Positions 57,873 to 64,000 of a stretch of DNA of 64,000 nt are shown piece by piece (within the stretch, counting starts at the first letter, position 1; every line of letters starts with the position of its first letter). The DNA is from Isoetes taiwanensis (taxonomy: Eukaryota; Streptophyta; Lycopodiopsida; Isoetales; Isoetaceae). The notes under the pieces are model-generated. The model ran no database searches. It saw nothing but the letters and a program-made list of their open reading frames with translations, and was not told the origin of the DNA. Both the position numbers and the translations under genes were made by a program. The stretch spans positions 17,197,030 through 17,261,029 of the forward strand of contig JAJEKV010000024.1 in the NCBI GenBank assembly GCA_021234155.1. The letters are read 5' to 3'.

Positions 57873-60303
57873 ACAACGTGTAGATTTCACACAACGTATA
57901 GATGGGTTTTTGCAATGACAATAGAATAAGTGTTTGAAAAAAGATGAGCCGAACTTGTGAATTTTGACTATTATTGTGATTTAGATGAACTTGATCTAAT
58001 CTACAATGGTTGTAAATGTTTGTGCGCAAAACTTGTGAATTTCGACTAAAAACGCGTGCTTTGTACCAAATTTCCCTTCTCTCTCTCTCTCTCTCTTTTT
58101 TGTTTTTTGGTGGTGTGCTATGGGATTTGCGCTATGTTTGATAGTTCATATGTTATTTATAAACTTTTCCATGTTTTTTGAATATTTATTTTTTTTTTCC
58201 AAACTGGAAAAACATCATCTCCCACAACACACCATAGCACACCAAAACAAAAATTTACATATTTTTTATGCTTGCTTTTACAAAATTTTAGTTGAGAAAA
58301 ACATGTTTTAATCAAAAATTAGTTTCTTATGACGTGTTTTTTTACCAACTCATTTGAAGCTAATTTGTTTGAAGCATCCCGGCGCTGACACGTAAGTGCA
58401 ACTCAACTTTTCATTTGCACTTCTCATTTTCATTTGCACTTCATTAGTTTGAACTCTTTCTTGCTCTGCAAAGAAATCGTTTGATCTTCCTATTTCTTGC
58501 CCTGCAATCAATCCCATATTGGGAGCGAGGCGCGCTCTGCAAGCTGCTGAGGATTTGAACCCAAGATTTGTCAACGGATTCAAGATCTATTTTTTGAGAC
58601 CCACGCTTCAACAACAAAGGTAAGATGGTTCTAAACCTCCATAGCTGGAACACACTGGATAAGATATAGCAAGAAGCGGTAGAACCCATCATTTCTTACA
58701 AGATTTGGGTTCCATTTATTTTGTATTGAAGATCTCTTAGAGCAATCTTGGCGGAGCATTGGTAGCTATCCGGCACCATAGCCGCTTTGCAAGCAAGCTC
58801 CAGCTTATAATTTGGGATTTCGGCATTAAATCTGGCATCAAAGAAAGCGCCAAATCGCCCAAGGTATGGCTATGGCAGCCCTTTTCTATGTTCTTTTTTC
58901 TTTTTTCTTTTTTCCATTCTGGATTTGCGTTTGAAGGCTGATGAGATATGGCGGATTTGTGCTTCTGGAAATGAAGGCTGAGATATGGCGGATTTACAGG
59001 ATGCTTGTGCAATAATACGAATTTACAGATGGCGAAGCCCAGGATCAGAGGTTATAGCGGTTCTTTGAGCATGTTTGTGCTCCAATCTTAGGCTTGGGTG
59101 TAGGGCAGGGCAAAGGATTTGGGTTGCGTGCTTCTCAGAAAGATCCACAACTGTATCTCTCTCTAAGGTTGGCCACATGCATCTAATTTTTTGCTCTCTC
59201 GTGCTATATGGTGGAAGACAAAAATTATACCGTATAGCTCGAGAGAAAATGAGAGAGAAGTTCTCTCGAGGCCTAATATCCCCCCGTTGGAGCCAATTTC
59301 TACCCGCTCGCCGGATTTTTTCCCTCTATTTCCATTCTAGTAGGCTTGCTCATATGGAGTAAATCGCTCTTGAAGCATTTCTCAGAAGTTCGGATATGGG
59401 ATATTTCAAGGTTTACCAACAATGATCTTGATAGCAGGTCTTAGGGTTCTCGCAGTCCAATTTCGGTCAGAATCCATTAAAAATCCGTCGACTATGCCTC
59501 TGCCCTTGTAAATCATCATTGATATCAGTTTTTTGAGCATGGATCCGATAATTTTAGGTATGATTGCAATGCTTATGAGGGCTATTTTGCTTGGTTCCGC
59601 AATGCAAAGATTCTGCCTGCACTTGATACAAGAAAATGAAGTTCAAGATCCCATGGCAATAGTTGATGAAGAGGAGCCAATGGAAGACTATATTAGCTTT
59701 CATTGTGCATCTTCCATTTTACTTTTAGCTGCAACATCTTGGTTAAGGAGACCACCAAGAAGATTCTGGGTTTGTCAAAGACAAACCAGCCAATGGGATA
59801 ACATTGACAATCAGCCCAGAATTGCCTCCCATCATTCGAAGATGATACGTGGCATCAGTTTTAGAGAATAAAGAGAGGGTCATTTGAGAAACTGGTTTGC
59901 CTTATTGTACCATACTTCATCAGACCAGGGCAGAAGGTCGGGCCCCATGTCAATCCTAGGAAAGCTGTAGCTATGGTTCTCTATTTTCTTGCTATGACCA
60001 TTATAATTTCAAACCATGCTAGAACCAAACGATACACAATCTTTGTTTGTGCAATTTATAGAGGCAGACTAGCATACACAATGCATCTTCTTGGGGAATT
60101 TTTCTTGGAGGGTTTTTTCTTGACTGGTTAAGAGGGTTTTTTTTATTTCTAGTAGACGAAATTGTGAATTTTTTGGTGGCATTAACATGTAAATAGGATC
60201 TTTGGTGCCTAGGATTAGAACTTGAATTGGACAGTTGATTTAAATGGAGAATAACTTGGCACACATTTATTTAATAAAGTAATTGAAAGAAAACATAGAA
60301 AAC
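57873..60303. other. no gene recognised; microsatellite and one unassigned open frame
   Basis: A (CT)n tract lies at about 58077-58097. A 112-codon frame at 59533-59871 (MSMDPIILGMIAMLM..., LRRPPRRFWVCQRQTS) resembles the lead-in to PIF/Harbinger-type transposases only weakly, and I do not assign it. A short duplication (gatatggcggattt) lies near 58946 and 58983. Confidence 0.35.
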
Positions 60304-63300
60304 GAACATGTTTCAAAGGATTGATCGCAGGGCATCATCTGTAACTACAGGTTGGATGATGTCAATAGTCAATCTTGGATCTTGGTTTAATAGCCTTGCA
60401 AAGACATACATTATATGCTTGCATGGAGTATATTGCTTCTTCATTGTTCTAGCCTGGAAATCTGCACAGGTGCATGTTGGATATTTGCAAATGCTTACCT
60501 TGTAAGTTTCGTTTGGCCTTCTAATACAATACTCAACATGTAAGTGAGGTATGATGACTCTCGTTGAAAGCAGTTCACATTCCAAATGTAGAGCTTGTTC
60601 AAGTCTGATTTCTGCATCCTTCCCCAATTTTGTCCTTCTATTCATGCGTTTTCCAAACCGCTCCATAACTGTCATGGGCTTACTTGTCATGGGCTCACTA
60701 GAAGCTGTAGCATTGCATGAATTGATCCCTCTAATAGAGAAACTTCCTCTCTCCAATATTCCCAACTCTTGGCTGTTTAGATTGACCCCAGTACATACTG
60801 GCCAATCAACAGGTCTAACTGGCACATGTACTATATTGGTAGAGGGATACCATGTGTGTTGCATATGATCAGGGCAGAACCAAAATTTTTGTACGACCTC
60901 CCTTCCATTTGCTTTCCTTACCCCTGTAAAACATGGTGCTGCAGTGGATTTGGTTATAATCTTATTGATATAGGAATTACATTTCCTACCATTCGGCCCC
61001 AATCTTCCCTGGCACTTCACTCTACTACCTGGCTCAGTTCTTCTTATTGCCCACTCTTCGTCAGCCACATCAAACTCATGAACAACATATACTGCTTCAT
61101 CAAATACTATGTTACGCCTTCGTGATGCATCCATTCTAACTCTAGCTTGCGTATGAGCTCGCTTATCTGGACGATGACTTCCTGATCCCATGTCTCTGTT
61201 GTACTTTCGAATCTGTCTCTAGTTAAACAAGAACTGTTTGGTTGTTTCCTCCGGAACACGGATCTATGGGGCGGATTCGGTATGCAACACAAATTGAATT
61301 GATTTGCATTAACACAAACCGGAAGGACTTACATTGCTAGTAGCGGGAGTACCTAATCTTCGAATCAATGTAGCCAATCCAGGACCCGTGCCAACAAAGT
61401 TATGTTCTCTATGTGCTTTACACTTTGCACTTTGTAATACAGCTTCTGTCAGATCATGTAGACAAGCGTCATACAAGCTTATCTTATTGACGTAACCTCT
61501 TGATGCTAACCAGCTGGCATGTCTAGATTCAGATAAATTTGTGTTTGGTATCTGAGCTGCTGCAACTAGATCAACACCATCATGCATGAAATTACCCCAT
61601 CTACTAGCTCTTTGGTGCCACCATGCAAGCCAAGATCCCAATGCTGGTAAATCTCGTGGATTAGCTTTTCCTGGCCACCAAGAAATAATATTTTGATATG
61701 CCACTTCAGCTTCTTCCACAGAAGCTGCTGATCTCCATGCCCTGCATAAAGTTAAATGTTCTTGCCTATGCTCATGAATAATGAGTTTATTTGTATGTCT
61801 CTGTAGACACTGCTCCCAATGAAATTTACAACCACGTTCTCTTCCTTCCATTGGTTGTCCATCATTGAATACCAGACGAATGGCATTCCAATTAGCTTGA
61901 GCTTCGTCAGCCATAAATCCTCTAAATTGGGCCGGCTTAAAGCTCTTCAACATCATTACATTATTAAGCTTCTTCCGAACTTTGCTTTATGCAGGGATAT
62001 CTTGATTTTTCATCTCACAAGTTGCTATTGTCAATAGACAACGATACTGAAAAATTATAGAAAAAAGAAGTAAATATGTGTCATTAAAATGAATAAAATA
62101 GAAGTCCAATGAGTACCTAGGGTCATAAACATGACAAGCCAAAGTTGTCCATCCAGGGATACGTTTAACATGATCAAAATGAACCCAAGAATTTTCTAAG
62201 TCACCTCCAGGGCGCATTCTGTTAACAAGCTCCACTCCAGATCCAGGACCAGTTGTGGACATTTTGAATATATAACATCGACCAGTATGTTCATTGTGAA
62301 GTTGGTAGGGAAACTTGGATCCTTGAAAGAATTGATATCTGCAAAGATCTTGCTTCGGTAAAGAATCTTCCCAATCTCATCTTTTTGTGTGGTGCGACAC
62401 TCCAATGTCTTATTTATCCATTGACGTATCCTTTAGAACCAAGAAAATTGTCAAAAGACAAAAGAGATATATATTAATAGCAATATCTACATTAAGAAAA
62501 GTACCTTCGCTTATTGCAAAGGGGCTCCAATTGTCTCAGCAACCCGTCAATTTTATCTCGGTCCCACATGTGAATGTCAGAAGCTTCCTCTGTTGATATC
62601 AAACTATTGATTGTTATTTCCATGGCAATCTCTTTCTCTATTTCTTTTGGCCCTTTCCTAGCAACAGATCCACTGGACTTGGATTGAACCATTTGCTGCA
62701 TTTGCACTAGTTCTTCACGACTTGGTAGTGATCTAGCTGGGTGTTCATGCCTGCCAATATGAATGGCCAATCTAGTGTACCTGAAATTGTCAGGCAATAC
62801 GTAATAGATTATACATTGGCATAGCTCGATGCATGAAGGTTGTTCATCACAATATTCACAAGCCAAAACACCTGCATCCTTAGACAATGGACCAATAATA
62901 GGTTGCCTTTTCAGAGTTCCCTTCCATTGAACATCATTTGCAAAACCTCTAGAAAGAAAATAATCACAAGTAGGATTCATGCATCTTATGTGCCCACAAC
63001 ATTTGGAATACTTAACCACGCCATCAAATGCTTGACTTGTTTTCTCTGGCTTGCTCCAGATGTATGGATCAACTTTGCGTTCCATTCCAGACATGGACTT
63101 GAGTACATCAGGAGGCAACTCAAATACTATAGTATCATTATACTGAGATGGTAAATATTCCACTCCTTGTGCTATCTGTACTGACTGACAGATTTTTTTC
63201 AACTTACTAGTTCCAACGCTCCACAGAATTGACTCAAAAGTTGATAAAGGTTTCTTGGACACATCTCGATTAGGACTTTCAATCAATATTGGGGCATCAG

Positions 63301-63610
63301 GAGTGCCGATACAGATGGGTGCGCCTTCTACAGAAATAAAGTGACCATTTACTGCAAAAGCTCTATAGACAACTTCACCTCTGTCATTGGTAATCTCCGG
63401 GAGTCGTAAGGATCTACCTTCTCGACCATTAGAAGATTGAATTACACATAGCCCCGCTGCTTTAAATTGGAAACTATCACAAAGCCATTTTCTACTCATA
63501 CAACATTCTCCATTTTCAAAAGTAGCAAAGATTCTCAAACGCTTTCCTGGTGAAGTGATGATAACATCAGTTTTGGTGAAGGCCAGAATATCGCATTCGC
63601 CTAGATCCAT
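60304..63610 (-). pseudogene. MULE-like transposase or derived protein with SWIM zinc finger, one in-frame stop
   Basis: Minus exons: 63610-62504 (starts MDLGECDILAF; Cys/His cluster CCGHIRCMNPTCDYF and CEYCDEQPSCIELC; HIGRHEHPAR), ~62432-62343, ~62335-62116, 62044-61336 and 61217-60304. Exon 4 holds a MULE-type DDE block (FMADEAQANWNAIRLVF, GCKFHWEQCLQRH). The last exon holds a SWIM finger (CTCADFQARTMKKQ...CKH). One TAA interrupts the frame near 61991, before that block. Introns are GT-AG. It is a Mutator-like autonomous gene or a host-adopted relative, nearly intact. Terminal inverted repeats were not found; the right side runs close to the window end. Confidence 0.7.
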
Positions 63611-63779
63611 GTCAAAGATGAATAAAAAACTTGAATCTAACGAGCCAGTTTAAAAAAGATGAAACACAACATGCTTGAACGTTCTTAACAAAATTTTGTC
63701 ATAAATGCATAACGTTGTAGTTATGAGTGCTTGCCATAATCATAAAACCAAACATTATGAATGCCAATAGAACACTATC

Positions 63780-63990
63780 TATATCATAATCATAAAACGT
63801 TAGCATTAATTGTCATAAAACGTTAGTGGGGGTGCAAATGTGGGGCAAAATATTAAAACGTTAGCATTAACGTCATAAAACGTTAGTGGGGGAATGTGGG
63901 GTATTGGCAAATGTGGGGCAACCCGTTAGAATTTTTTGAGGCAAAAATTTGAGGCAACCCGTTAGAACGCAAAAATTCCTAAAGCATGTC
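63780..63990. repeat. short tandem repeats with aaaacgttag and gtgggg motifs
   Basis: Units cataaaacgttag, gtgggg(g)..aatgtggggc and caacccgttaga recur irregularly up to the window end. They lie 170 bp upstream of the MULE-like gene start and could be subterminal repeats of that element. That is inferred only. Confidence 0.5.
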
Positions 63991-64000
63991 TATTGCCCGC

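Noticed and set aside
59533-59871. PIF/Harbinger-type transposase start
   Set aside because: Only a short RRPPRRFW-like phrase is suggestive. No helix-turn-helix or DDE part follows, so I left it unassigned.

Overview
The window is nuclear DNA of a land plant. It has GT-AG spliced plant-type exons (mitochondrial-type Lon, ATG12, a pectate-lyase-like protein), plant L1-type and other LINEs, a Ty1/copia element with an initiator-tRNA-Met primer site, and a Helitron 3' end. A tyrosine-recombinase (YR) element with split direct repeats and very dense nesting suggest a TE-rich genome outside the flowering plants (fern, lycophyte, bryophyte or gymnosperm). That placement is a guess. Only one host-type gene looks intact.

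Layout. 0.5-3.6 kb: decayed L1-type LINE, minus strand. 4.0-24.9 kb: one LINE ('LINE A', plus strand) broken into three consecutive pieces. Its endonuclease (EN) region is interrupted first by an 8-kb YR element (5173-13152) and then by an 8.9-kb fragment of a Lon protease gene (13312-22207, genes on minus). The YR element hosts an ORF1-only LINE. The Lon fragment hosts a 5'-truncated L1-type LINE in an exon and a complete copia element in an intron.

25.98-38.27 kb: a 12.3-kb CMC/CACTA-like DNA transposon with CACAT termini and a TAA target duplication. It carries a many-exon DDE transposase gene (plus) and a divergent accessory gene (minus). A 5.1-kb intron and a duplicated 36-nt mini-exon lie in the transposase gene. 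41.8-44.1 kb: a LINE 3' fragment followed by a Helitron terminus. 46.4-51.9 kb: tandem repeats, including roughly 0.6-kb units derived from an ATG12 exon/intron, with a LINE inserted between units. 51.9-54.4 kb: another decayed LINE.

55.5-57.4 kb: an intact four-exon gene (508 codons) for a secreted protein that joins a pectin-methylesterase-inhibitor-like domain to a pectate-lyase fold lacking several catalytic residues. 60.3-63.6 kb: a multi-exon MULE-like/SWIM zinc-finger gene on minus with one in-frame stop. Most coding sequence here is transposon-derived. The nesting order gives a relative history: LINE A first, then the YR element and Lon fragment, then the LINE and copia insertions inside those.
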